Source: Bromus sterilis
Taxonomy: Eukaryota; Streptophyta; Magnoliopsida; Poales; Poaceae
NCBI GenBank assembly: GCA_950022295.1
Contig: OX465597.1
Location: forward strand, 682,001 to 746,000
Length of the DNA stretch: 64,000 nucleotides
Direction: 5' to 3'
Shown here in pieces: positions 50,687-63,473 of this stretch. A model generated the notes under the pieces. It was not told the DNA's origin. It searched no databases and worked only from the letters and a program-made list of their open reading frames with translations. A program made the translations under genes and the position numbers. The stretch's first letter is position 1, and every line of letters begins with the position of its first letter.

Positions 50687-52214
50687 TGTTTCATGGGCTA
50701 TTAATCACCGTTTTGGGTTCCCGGAGTGATTTCCACCATTGATGAACCCAGGGTGCATTTACGTGCCGGTCATCAACACTCCCAGTTTTGGCCGATTCTG
50801 GCCTGTTTCATGGGCTATTAATCACCGTTTTGGGTCCCCGGAGTGATTTCCACCATTGACGAACCCCAGGGTGCATTTACGTGCCGGTCATCAACACTCG
50901 CAGTTTTGGCCGATTATGGCCTGTTTCATGGGCTATTAATCACCGTTTTGGTTCCCCGGAGTGATTTCCACCATTGACGAACCCCAGGGTGCATTTACGT
51001 GCCGGTCATCAACACTCGCAGTTTTGGCCGATTCTGGCCTGTTTCATGGGCTATTAATCACCGTTTTGGGTCCTCGGAGTGATTCCCACCATTGACGAAC
51101 CCCAGGGTGCATTTACGTGCCGGTCATCAACACTCGCAGTTTTGGCCGGTTATGGCCTGTTTCATGGGCTATTAATCACCGTTTTGGGTCCCCGGAGTGA
51201 TTTCCACCATTGACGAACCCCAGGGTGCATTTACGTGCCGGTCATCAACACTCGCAGTCTTGGCCGATTCTGGCCTGTTTCATGGGCTATTAATCACCGT
51301 TTTGGGTTCCCGGAGTGATTTCCACCATTGATGAACCCAGGGTGCATTTACGTGCCGGTCATCAACACTCGCAGTTTTGGCCGATTCTGGCCTGTTTCAT
51401 GGGCTATTAATCACCGTTTTGGGTTCCCGGAGTGATTTCCACCATTGATGAACCCAGGTTGCATTTACGTGCCGGTCATCAACACTCGCAGTTTTGGCCG
51501 ATTCTGGCCTGTTTCATGGGCTATTAATCACCGTTTTGGGTCCTTGGAGTGATTCCCACCATTGACGAACCCCAGGGTGCATTTACGTGCCGGTCATCAA
51601 CACTCGCAGTTTTAGCCGGTTATGGCCTGTTTCATGGGCTATTAATCACCGTTTTGGGTCCCCGGAGTGATTTCCACCATTGACGAACCCCAGGGTGCAT
51701 TTACGTGCCGGTCATCAACACTCGCAGTCTTGGCCGATTCTGGCCTGTTTCATGGGCTATTAATCACCGTTTTGGGTTCCCGGAGTGATTTCCACCATTG
51801 ATGAACCCAGGGTGCATTTACGTGCCGGTCATCAACACTCGCAGTTTTGGCCGATTCTGGCCTGTTTCATGGGCTATTAATCACCGTTTTGGGTTCCCGG
51901 AGTGATTTCCACCATTGACGAACCCCAGGGTGCATTTACGTGAAGATCATCAGTCCTCGCACTTTTGGCCGATTCGGCCTGTTTCATGGGCTATTAATCA
52001 CCGTTTTGGGTCCCCGGAGTGATTTCCACCATTGACGAACCCCAGGGTGCATTTACGTGCCGGTCATCAACACTCGCAGTTTTGGCCGATTCTGGCCTGT
52101 TTCATGGGCTATTAATCACCGTTTTGGGTTCCCGGAGTGATTTCCACCATTGATGAACCCAGGGTGCATTTACGTGCCGGTCATCAACACTCGCAGTCTT
52201 GGCCGATTCTGGCC
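50687..52214 (+). repeat. 1,528-bp tandem duplication, copy 1 (13 monomers)
   Basis: Matches the following copy at all markers: cagtctt at 51255/52783, tccttgg at 51541/53069, and a P monomer near 51,940/53,468 in which gattctggcc has lost one base to gattcggcc. One difference was noticed, gattatggcc at 50916. The shared rare deletion shows both copies come from one event. Confidence 0.85.
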
Positions 52215-53725
52215 TGTTTCATGGGCTATTAATCACCGTTTTGGGTTCCCGGAGTGATTTCCACCATTGATGAACCCAGGGTGCATTTACGTGCCGGTCA
52301 TCAACACTCCCAGTTTTGGCCGATTCTGGCCTGTTTCATGGGCTATTAATCACCGTTTTGGGTCCCCGGAGTGATTTCCACCATTGACGAACCCCAGGGT
52401 GCATTTACGTGCCGGTCATCAACACTCGCAGTTTTGGCCGATTCTGGCCTGTTTCATGGGCTATTAATCACCGTTTTGGTTCCCCGGAGTGATTTCCACC
52501 ATTGACGAACCCCAGGGTGCATTTACGTGCCGGTCATCAACACTCGCAGTTTTGGCCGATTCTGGCCTGTTTCATGGGCTATTAATCACCGTTTTGGGTC
52601 CTCGGAGTGATTCCCACCATTGACGAACCCCAGGGTGCATTTACGTGCCGGTCATCAACACTCGCAGTTTTGGCCGGTTATGGCCTGTTTCATGGGCTAT
52701 TAATCACCGTTTTGGGTCCCCGGAGTGATTTCCACCATTGACGAACCCCAGGGTGCATTTACGTGCCGGTCATCAACACTCGCAGTCTTGGCCGATTCTG
52801 GCCTGTTTCATGGGCTATTAATCACCGTTTTGGGTTCCCGGAGTGATTTCCACCATTGATGAACCCAGGGTGCATTTACGTGCCGGTCATCAACACTCGC
52901 AGTTTTGGCCGATTCTGGCCTGTTTCATGGGCTATTAATCACCGTTTTGGGTTCCCGGAGTGATTTCCACCATTGATGAACCCAGGTTGCATTTACGTGC
53001 CGGTCATCAACACTCGCAGTTTTGGCCGATTCTGGCCTGTTTCATGGGCTATTAATCACCGTTTTGGGTCCTTGGAGTGATTCCCACCATTGACGAACCC
53101 CAGGGTGCATTTACGTGCCGGTCATCAACACTCGCAGTTTTAGCCGGTTATGGCCTGTTTCATGGGCTATTAATCACCGTTTTGGGTCCCCGGAGTGATT
53201 TCCACCATTGACGAACCCCAGGGTGCATTTACGTGCCGGTCATCAACACTCGCAGTCTTGGCCGATTCTGGCCTGTTTCATGGGCTATTAATCACCGTTT
53301 TGGGTTCCCGGAGTGATTTCCACCATTGATGAACCCAGGGTGCATTTACGTGCCGGTCATCAACACTCGCAGTTTTGGCCGATTCTGGCCTGTTTCATGG
53401 GCTATTAATCACCGTTTTGGGTTCCCGGAGTGATTTCCACCATTGACGAACCCCAGGGTGCATTTACGTGAAGATCATCAGTCCTCGCACTTTTGGCCGA
53501 TTCGGCCTGTTTCATGGGCTATTAATCACCGTTTTGGGTCCCCGGAGTGATTTCCACCATTGACGAACCCCAGGGTGCATTTACGTGCCGGTCATCAACA
53601 CTCGCAGTTTTGGCCGATTCTGGCCTGTTTCATGGGCTATTAATCACCGTTTTGGGTTCCCGGAGTGATTTCCACCATTGATGAACCCAGGGTGCATTTA
53701 CGTGCCGGTCATCAACACTCGCAGT
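52215..53725 (+). repeat. 1,528-bp tandem duplication, copy 2
   Basis: Head-to-tail with copy 1. It departs from it at 52198/53726, where the first copy has an unusual gatgaaccc monomer carrying cagtcttgg and this one has the ordinary cagttttgg. The gattcggcc deletion lies near 53,500. Confidence 0.85.
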
Positions 53726-56700
53726 TTTGGCCGATTCTGGCCTGTTTCATGGGCTATTAATCACCGTTTTGGGTTCCCGGAGTGATTTCCACCATTGATG
53801 AACCCAGGTTGCATTTACGTGCCGGTCATGAACACTCGCAGTTTTGGCCGATTCTGGCCTGTTTCATGGGCTATTAATCACCGTTTTGGGTCCTCGGAGT
53901 GATTCCCACCATTGACGAACCCCAGGGTGCATTTACGTGCCGGTCATCAACACTCGCAGTTTTAGCCGGTTATGGCCTGTTTCATGGGATATTAATCACC
54001 GTTTTGGGTCCCCGGAGTGATTTCCACCATTGACGAACCCCAGGGTGCATTTACGTGCCGGTCATCAACACTCGCAGTCTTGGCCGATTCTGGCCTGTTT
54101 CATGGGCTATTAATCACCGTTTTGGGTTCCCGGAGTGATTTCCACCATTGATGAACCCAGGGTGCATTTACGTGCCGGTCATCAACACTCGCAGTTTTGG
54201 CCGATTCTGGCCTGTTTCATGGGCTATTAATCACCGTTTTGGGTCCCCGGAGTGATTTCCACCATTGACGAACCCCAGGGTGCATTTACGTGCCGGTCAT
54301 CAACACTCGCAGTTTTGGCCGATTCTGGCCTGTTTCATGGGCTATTAATCACCGTTTTGGTTCCCCGGAGTGATTTCCACCATTGACGAACCCCAGGGTG
54401 CATTTACGTGCCGGTCATCAACACTCGCAGTTTTGGCCGGTTATGGCCTGTTTCATGGGCTATTAATCACCGTTTTGGGTTCCCGGAGTGATTTCCACCA
54501 TTGATGAACCCAGGGTGCATTTACGTGCCGGTCATCAACACTCCCAGTTTTGGCCGATTCTGGCCTGTTTCATGGGCTATTAATCACCGTTTTGGGTCCC
54601 CGGAGTGATTTCCACCATTGACGAACCCCAGGGTGCATTTACGTGCCGGTCATCAACACTCGCAGTTTTGGCCGATTCTGGCCTGTTTCATGGGCTATTA
54701 ATCACCGTTTTGGTTCCCCGGAGTGATTTCCACCATTGACGAACCCCAGGGTGCATTTACGTGCCGGTCATCAACACTCGCAGTTTTGGCCGGTTATGGC
54801 CTGTTTCATGGGCTATTAATCACCGTTTTGGGTTCCCGGAGTGATTTCCACCATTGATGAACCCAGGGTGCATTTACGTGCCGGTCATCAACACTCGCAG
54901 TTTTGGCCGATTCTGGCCTGTTTCATGGGCTATTAATCACCGTTTTGGGTCCCCGGAGTGATTTCCACCATTGACGAACCCCAGGGTGCATTTACGTGCC
55001 GGTCATCAACACTCGCAGTTTTGGCCGGTTATGGCCTGTTTCATGGGCTATTAATCACCGTTTTGGGTTCCCGGAGTGATTTCCACCATTGATGAACCCA
55101 GGGTGCATTTACGTGCCGGTCATCAACACTCGCAGTTTTGGCCGATTCTGGCCTGTTTCATGGGCTATTAATCACCGTTTTGGGTCCCCGGAGTGATTTC
55201 CACCATTGACGAACCCCAGGGTGCATTTACGTGCCGGTCATCAACACTCGCAGTTTTGGCCGGTTATGGCCTGTTTCATGGGCTATTAATCACCGTTTTG
55301 GGTTCCCGGAGTGATTTCCACCATTGATGAACCCAGGGTGCATTTACGTGCCGGTCATCAACACTCCCAGTTTTGGCCGATTCTGGCCTATTTCATGGGC
55401 TATTAATCACCGTTTTGGGTCCCCGGAGTGATTTCCACCATTGACGAACCCCAGGGTGCATTTACGTGCCGGTCATCAACACTCGCAGTTTTGGCCGATT
55501 CTGGCCTGTTTCATGGGCTATTAATCACCGTTTTGGTTCCCCGGAGTGATTTCCACCATTGACGAACCCCAGGGTGCATTTACGTGCCGGTCATCAACAC
55601 TCGCAGTTTTGGCCGATTCTGGCCTGTTTCATGGGCTATTAATCACCGTTTTGGGTCCTCGGAGTGATTCCCACCATTGACGAACCCCAGGGTGCATTTA
55701 CGTGCCGGTCATCAACACTCGCAGTTTTGGCCGGTTATGGCCTGTTTCATGGGCTATTAATCACCGTTTTGGGTCCCCGGAGTGATTTCCACCATTGACG
55801 AACCCCAGGGTGCATTTACGTGCCGGTCATCAACACTCGCAGTCTTGGCCGATTCTGGCCTGTTTCATGGGCTATTAATCACCGTTTTGGGTTCCCGGAG
55901 TGATTTCCACCATTGATGAACCCAGGGTGCATTTACGTGCCGGTCATCAACACTCGCAGTTTTGGCCGATTCTGGCCTCTTTCATGGGCTATTAATCACC
56001 GTTTTGGGTTCCCGGAGTGATTTCCACCATTGATGAACCCAGGGTGCATTTACGTGCCGGTCATCAACACTCGCAGTTTTGGCCGATTCTGGCCTGTTTC
56101 ATGGGCTATTAATCACCGTTTTGGGTCCCCGGAGTGATTTCCACCATTGACGAACCCCAGGGTGCATTTACGTGCCGGTCATCAACACTCGCAGTTTTGG
56201 CCGATTCTGGCCTGTTTCATGGGCTATTAATCACCGTTTTGGTTCCCCGGAGTGATTTCCACCATTGACGAACCCCAGGGTGCATTTACGTGCCGGTCAT
56301 CAACACTCGCAGTTTTGGCCGGTTATGGCCTGTTTCATGGGCTATTAATCACCGTTTTGGTTCCCCGGAGTGATTTCCACCATTGACGAACCCCAGGGTG
56401 CATTTACGTGCCGGTCATCAACACTCGCAGTTTTGGCCGATTCTGGCCTGTTTCATGGGCTATTAATCACCGTTTTGGGTCCTCGGAGTGATTCCCACCA
56501 TTGACGAACCCCAGGGTGCATTTACGTGCCGGTCATCAACACTCGCAGTTTTGGCCGGTTATGGCCTGTTTCATGGGCTATTAATCACCGTTTTGGGTCC
56601 CCGGAGTGATTTCCACCATTGACGAACCCCAGGGTGCATTTACGTGCCGGTCATCAACACTCGCAGTCTTGGCCGATTCTGGCCTGTTTCATGGGCTATT

Positions 56701-58767
56701 AATCACCGTTTTGGGTTCCCGGAGTGATTTCCACCATTGATGAACCCAGGGTGCATTTACGTGCCGGTCATCAACACTCGCAGTTTTGGCCGATTCTGGC
56801 CTGTTTCATGGGCTATTAATCACCGTTTTGGGTCCTCGGAGTGATTCCCACCATTGACGAACCCCAGGGTGCATTTACGTGCCGGTCATCAACACTCGCA
56901 GTTTTAGCCGGTTATGGCCTGTTTCATGGGCTATTAATCACCGTTTTGGGTCCCCGGAGTGATTTCCACCATTGACGAACCCCAGGGTGCATTTACGTGC
57001 CGGTCATCAACACTCGCAGTCTTGGCCGATTCTGGCCTGTTTCATGGGCTATTAATCACCGTTTTGGGTTCCCGGAGTGATTTCCACCATTGATGAACCC
57101 AGGGTGCATTTACGTGCCGGTCATCAACACTCGCAGTTTTGGCCGATTCTGGCCTGTTTCATGGGCTATTAATCACCGTTTTGGGTTCCCGGAGTGATTT
57201 CCACCATTGACGAACCCCAGGGTGCATTTACGTGAAGATCATCAGTCCTCGCACTTTTGGCCGATTCTGGCCTGTTTCATGGGCTATTAATCACCGTTTT
57301 GGGTCCCCGGAGTGATTTCCACCATTGACGAACCCCAGGGTGCATTTACGTGCCGGTCATCAACACTCGCAGTTTTGGCCGATTCTGGCCTGTTTCATGG
57401 GCTATTAATCACCGTTTTGGGTTCCCGGAGTGATTTCCACCATTGATGAACCCAGGGTGCATTTACGTGCCGGTCATCAACACTCGCAGTTTTGGCCGAT
57501 TCTGGCCTGTTTCATGGGCTATTAATCACCGTTTTGGGTTCCCGGAGTGATTTCCACCATTGATGAACCCAGGTTGCATTTACGTGCCGGTCATGAACAC
57601 TCGCAGTTTTGGCCGATTCTGGCCTGTTTCATGGGCTATTAATCACCGTTTTGGGTCCTCGGAGTGATTCCCACCATTGACGAACCCCAGGGTGCATTTA
57701 CGTGCCGGTCATCAACACTCGCAGTTTTAGCCGGTTATGGCCTGTTTCATGGGCTATTAATCACCGTTTTGGGTCCCCGGAGTGATTTCCACCATTGACG
57801 AACCCCAGGGTGCATTTACGTGCCGGTCATCAACACTCGCAGTCTTGGCCGATTCTGGCCTGTTTCATGGGCTATTAATCACCGTTTTGGGTTCCCGGAG
57901 TGATTTCCACCATTGATGAACCCAGGGTGCATTTACGTGCCGGTCATCAACACTCGCAGTTTTGGCCGATTCTGGCCTGTTTCATGGGCTATTAATCACC
58001 GTTTTGGGTCCTCGGAGTGATTCCCACCATTGACGAACCCCAGGGTGCATTTACGTGCCGGTCATCAACACTCGCAGTTTTGGCCGGTTATGGCCTGTTT
58101 CATGGGCTATTAATCACCGTTTTGGTTCCCCGGAGTGATTTCCACCATTGACGAACCCCAGGGTGCATTTACGTGCCGGTCATCAACACTCGCAGTTTTG
58201 GCCGGTTATGGCCTGTTTCATGGGCTATTAATCACCGTTTTGGGTTCCCGGAGTGATTTCCACCATTGATGAACCCAGGGTGCATTTACGTGCCGGTCAT
58301 CAACACTCCCAGTTTTGGCCGATTCTGGCCTGTTTCATGGGCTATTAATCACCGTTTTGGGTCCCCGGAGTGATTTCCACCATTGACGAACCCCAGGGTG
58401 CATTTACGTGCCGGTCATCAACACTCGCAGTTTTGGCCGATTCTGGCCTGTTTCATGGGCTATTAATCACCGTTTTGGTTCCCCGGAGTGATTTCCACCA
58501 TTGACGAACCCCAGGGTGCATTTACGTGCCGGTCATCAACACTCGCAGTTTTGGCCGATTCTGGCCTGTTTCATGGGCTATTAATCACCGTTTTGGGTCC
58601 TCGGAGTGATTCCCACCATTGACGAACCCCAGGGTGCATTTACGTGCCGGTCATCAACACTCGCAGTTTTGGCCGGTTATGGCCTGTTTCATGGGCTATT
58701 AATCACCGTTTTGGGTCCCCGGAGTGATTTCCACCATTGACGAACCCAGGGTGCATTTACGTGTCGG
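53726..58767 (+). repeat. Mixed HOR units of the right-hand domain
   Basis: Satellite only. Contains catgaac monomers near 53,828 and 57,593, P at 57,232, a private gggatatt near 53,986, ggcctattt near 55,388, and the ggcctcttt unit near 55,977 that pairs with 48,334 at +7,643 bp (65 monomers). Includes the 235-bp dimer run listed separately. I see no gene or insertion. Confidence 0.78.
54722..55426 (+). repeat. Three tandem 235-bp dimers (D-E)
   Basis: A 118-bp D monomer (gacgaacccc, ccggtta, gggttccc junction) alternates with a 117-bp E monomer (gatgaaccc, gattc, gtcccc junction): 54722-54956, 54957-55191 and 55192-55426. The third E also carries actccc and ggcctattt. It is the shortest clear HOR in the window, probably a recent local expansion of a two-monomer unit. 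Confidence 0.85.
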
Positions 58768-58769
58768 TC

Positions 58770-61121
58770 ATCAACACTCCCAGTTTTGGCCGATTCTGGC
58801 CTGTTTCATGGGCTATTAATCACCGTTTTGGGTCCCCGGAGTGATTTCCACCATTGACGAACCCCAGGGTGCATTTACGTGCCGGTCATCAACACTCGCA
58901 GTTTTGGCCGATTCTGGCCTGTTTCATGGGCTATTAATCACCGTTTTGGGTTCCCGGAGTGATTTCCACCATTGACGAACCCCAGGGTGCATTTACGTGA
59001 AGATCATCAGTCCTCGCAGTTTTGGCCGATTCTGGCCTGTTTCCTGGGCTATTAATCACCGTTTTGGGTCCCCGGAGTGATTTCCACCATTGACGAACCC
59101 CAGGGTGCATTTACGTGCCGGTCATCAACACTCGCAGTTTTGGCCGATTCTGGCCTGTTTCATGGGCTATTAATCACCGTTTTGGGTTCCCGGAGTGATT
59201 TCCACCATTGATGAACCCAGGGTGCATTTACGTGCCGGTCATCAACACTCGCAGTTTTGGCCGATTCTGGCCTGTTTCATGGGCTATTAATCACCGTTTT
59301 GGGTTCCCGGAGTGATTTCCACCATTGATGAACCCAGGTTGCATTTACGTGCCGGTCATCAACACTCGCAGTTTTGGCCGATTCTGGCCTGTTTCATGGG
59401 CTATTAATCACCGTTTTGGGTCCTTGGAGTGATTCCCACCATTGACGAACCCCAGGGTGCATTTACGTGCCGGTCATCAACACTCGCAGTTTTAGCCGGT
59501 TATGGCCTGTTTCATGGGCTATTAATCACCGTTTTGGGTCCCCGGAGTGATTTCCACCATTGACGAACCCCAGGGTGCATTTACGTGCCGGTCATCAACA
59601 CTCGCAGTCTTGGCCGATTCTGGCCTGTTTCATGGGCTATTAATCACCGTTTTGGGTTCCCGGAGTGATTTCCACCATTGATGAACCCAGGGTGCATTTA
59701 CGTGCCGGTCATCAACACTCGCAGTTTTGGCCGATTCTGGCCTGTTTCATGGGCTATTAATCACCGTTTTGGGTTCCCGGAGTGATTTCCACCATTGACG
59801 AACCCCAGGGTGCATTTACGTGAAGATCATCAGTCCTCGCACTTTTGGCCGATTCTGGCCTGTTTCATGGGCTATTAATCACCGTTTTGGGTCCCCGGAG
59901 TGATTTCCACCATTGACGAACCCCAGGGTGCATTTACGTGCCGGTCATCAACACTCCCAGTTTTGGCCGATTCTGGCCTGTTTCATGGGCTATGAATCAC
60001 CGTTTTGGGTCCCCGGAGTGATTTCCACCATTGACGAACCCCAGGGTGCATTTACGTGCCGGTCATCAACACTCGCAGTCTTGGCCGATTCTGGCCTGTT
60101 TCATGGGCTATTAATCACCGTTTTGGGTTCCCGGAGTGATTTCCACCATTGATGAACCCAGGGTGCATTTACGTGCCGGTCATCAACACTCGCAGTTTTG
60201 GCCGATTCTGGCCTGTTTCATGGGCTATTAATCACCGTTTTGGGTTCCCGGAGTGATTTCCACCATTGATGAACCCAGGGTGCATTTACGTGCCGGTCAT
60301 CAACACTCGCAGTTTTGGCCGATTCTGGCCTGTTTCATGGGCTATTAATCACCGTTTTGGGTTCCCGGAGTGATTTCCACCATTGATGAACCCAGGTTGC
60401 ATTTACGTGCCGGTCATGAACACTCGCAGTTTTGGCCGATTCTGGCCTGTTTCATGGGCTATTAATCACCGTTTTGGGTCCTCGGAGTGATTCCCACCAT
60501 TGACGAACCCCAGGGTGCATTTACGTGCCGGTCATCAACACTCGCAGTTTTAGCCGGTTATGGCCTGTTTCATGGGCTATTAATCACCGTTTTGGGTCCC
60601 CGGAGTGATTTCCACCATTGACGAACCCCAGGGTGCATTTACGTGCCGGTCATCAACACTCGCAGTCTTGGCCGATTCTGGCCTGTTTCATGGGCTATTA
60701 ATCACCGTTTTGGGTTCCCGGAGTGATTTCCACCATTGATGAACCCAGGGTGCATTTACGTGCCGGTCATCAACACTCGCAGTTTTGGCCGATTCTGGCC
60801 TGTTTCATGGGCTATTAATCACCGTTTTGGGTCCTCGGAGTGATTCCCACCATTGACGAACCCCAGGGTGCATTTACGTGCCGGTCATCAACACTCGCAG
60901 TTTTGGCCGGTTATGGCCTGTTTCATGGGCTATTAATCACCGTTTTGGTTCCCCGGAGTGATTTCCACCATTGACGAACCCCAGGGTGCATTTACGTGCC
61001 GGTCATCAACACTCGCAGTTTTGGCCGGTTATGGCCTGTTTCATGGGCTATTAATCACCGTTTTGGGTTCCCGGAGTGATTTCCACCATTGATGAACCCA
61101 GGGTGCATTTACGTGCCGGTC
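58770..61121 (+). repeat. 2,352-bp tandem duplication, copy 1 (20 monomers)
   Basis: The P monomers at 58,997 (with ttcctggg) and 59,820 (with cgcactttt), the tccttgg near 59,421, the ctatgaatc monomer at 59,991 and the catgaac near 60,417 all recur 2,352 bp downstream. The match extends to 61301/63653. Confidence 0.85.
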
Positions 61122-63473
61122 ATCAACACTCCCAGTTTTGGCCGATTCTGGCCTGTTTCATGGGCTATTAATCACCGTTTTGGGTCCCCGGAGTGATTTC
61201 CACCATTGACGAACCCCAGGGTGCATTTACGTGCCGGTCATCAACACTCGCAGTTTTGGCCGATTCTGGCCTGTTTCATGGGCTATTAATCACCGTTTTG
61301 GGTTCCCGGAGTGATTTCCACCATTGACGAACCCCAGGGTGCATTTACGTGAAGATCATCAGTCCTCGCAGTTTTGGCCGATTCTGGCCTGTTTCCTGGG
61401 CTATTAATCACCGTTTTGGGTCCCCGGAGTGATTTCCACCATTGACGAACCCCAGGGTGCATTTACGTGCCGGTCATCAACACTCGCAGTTTTGGCCGAT
61501 TCTGGCCTGTTTCATGGGCTATTAATCACCGTTTTGGGTTCCCGGAGTGATTTCCACCATTGATGAACCCAGGGTGCATTTACGTGCCGGTCATCAACAC
61601 TCGCAGTTTTGGCCGATTCTGGCCTGTTTCATGGGCTATTAATCACCGTTTTGGGTTCCCGGAGTGATTTCCACCATTGATGAACCCAGGTTGCATTTAC
61701 GTGCCGGTCATCAACACTCGCAGTTTTGGCCGATTCTGGCCTGTTTCATGGGCTATTAATCACCGTTTTGGGTCCTTGGAGTGATTCCCACCATTGACGA
61801 ACCCCAGGGTGCATTTACGTGCCGGTCATCAACACTCGCAGTTTTAGCCGGTTATGGCCTGTTTCATGGGCTATTAATCACCATTTTGGGTCCCCGGAGT
61901 GATTTCCACCATTGACGAACCCCAGGGTGCATTTACGTGCCGGTCATCAACACTCGCAGTCTTGGCCGATTCTGGCCTGTTTCATGGGCTATTAATCACC
62001 GTTTTGGGTTCCCGGAGTGATTTCCACCATTGATGAACCCAGGGTGCATTTACGTGCCGGTCATCAACACTCGCAGTTTTGGCCGATTCTGGCCTGTTTC
62101 ATGGGCTATTAATCACCGTTTTGGGTTCCCGGAGTGATTTCCACCATTGACGAACCCCAGGGTGCATTTACGTGAAGATCATCAGTCCTCGCACTTTTGG
62201 CCGATTCTGGCCTGTTTCATGGGCTATTAATCACCGTTTTGGGTCCCCGGAGTGATTTCCACCATTGACGAACCCCAGGGTGCATTTACGTGCCGGTCAT
62301 CAACACTCCCAGTTTTGGCCGATTCTGGCCTGTTTCATGGGCTATGAATCACCGTTTTGGGTCCCCGGAGTGATTTCCACCATTGACGAACCCCAGGGTG
62401 CATTTACGTGCCGGTCATCAACACTCGCAGTCTTGGCCGATTCTGGCCTGTTTCATGGGCTATTAATCACCGTTTTGGGTTCCCGGAGTGATTTCCACCA
62501 TTGATGAACCCAGGGTGCATTTACGTGCCGGTCATCAACACTCGCAGTTTTGGCCGATTCTGGCCTGTTTCATGGGCTATTAATCACCGTTTTGGGTTCC
62601 CGGAGTGATTTCCACCATTGATGAACCCAGGGTGCATTTACGTGCCGGTCATCAACACTCGCAGTTTTGGCCGATTCTGGCCTGTTTCATGGGCTATTAA
62701 TCACCGTTTTGGGTTCCCGGAGTGATTTCCACCATTGATGAACCCAGGTTGCATTTACGTGCCGGTCATGAACACTCGCAGTTTTGGCCGATTCTGGCCT
62801 GTTTCATGGGCTATTAATCACCGTTTTGGGTCCTCGGAGTGATTCCCACCATTGACGAACCCCAGGGTGCATTTACGTGCCGGTCATCAACACTCGCAGT
62901 TTTAGCCGGTTATGGCCTGTTTCATGGGCTATTAATCACCGTTTTGGGTCCCCGGAGTGATTTCCACCATTGACGAACCCCAGGGTGCATTTACGTGCCG
63001 GTCATCAACACTCGCAGTCTTGGCCGATTCTGGCCTGTTTCATGGGCTATTAATCACCGTTTTGGGTTCCCGGAGTGATTTCCACCATTGATGAACCCAG
63101 GGTGCATTTACGTGCCGGTCATCAACACTCGCAGTTTTGGCCGATTCTGGCCTGTTTCATGGGCTATTAATCACCGTTTTGGGTCCTCGGAGTGATTCCC
63201 ACCATTGACGAACCCCAGGGTGCATTTACGTGCCGGTCATCAACACTCGCAGTTTTGGCCGGTTATGGCCTGTTTCATGGGCTATTAATCACCGTTTTGG
63301 TTCCCCGGAGTGATTTCCACCATTGACGAACCCCAGGGTGCATTTACGTGCCGGTCATCAACACTCGCAGTTTTGGCCGGTTATGGCCTGTTTCATGGGC
63401 TATTAATCACCGTTTTGGGTTCCCGGAGTGATTTCCACCATTGATGAACCCAGGGTGCATTTACGTGCCGGTC
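61122..63473 (+). repeat. 2,352-bp tandem duplication, copy 2
   Basis: Second head-to-tail copy. The only private change noticed is accattttggg near 61,881. The ctatgaatc variant at 62,343 removes the usual TAA and opens the same 79-codon frame (62265-62504) as in copy 1 (59913-60152). It is not a gene. Confidence 0.85.

Noticed and set aside
59913..60152. 79-codon open frame, repeated at 62265-62504
   Set aside because: Opened by ctatgaatc in one monomer. The frame changes after the 118-bp unit, so two halves read the same DNA in different frames, which is not how a repeat protein evolves.
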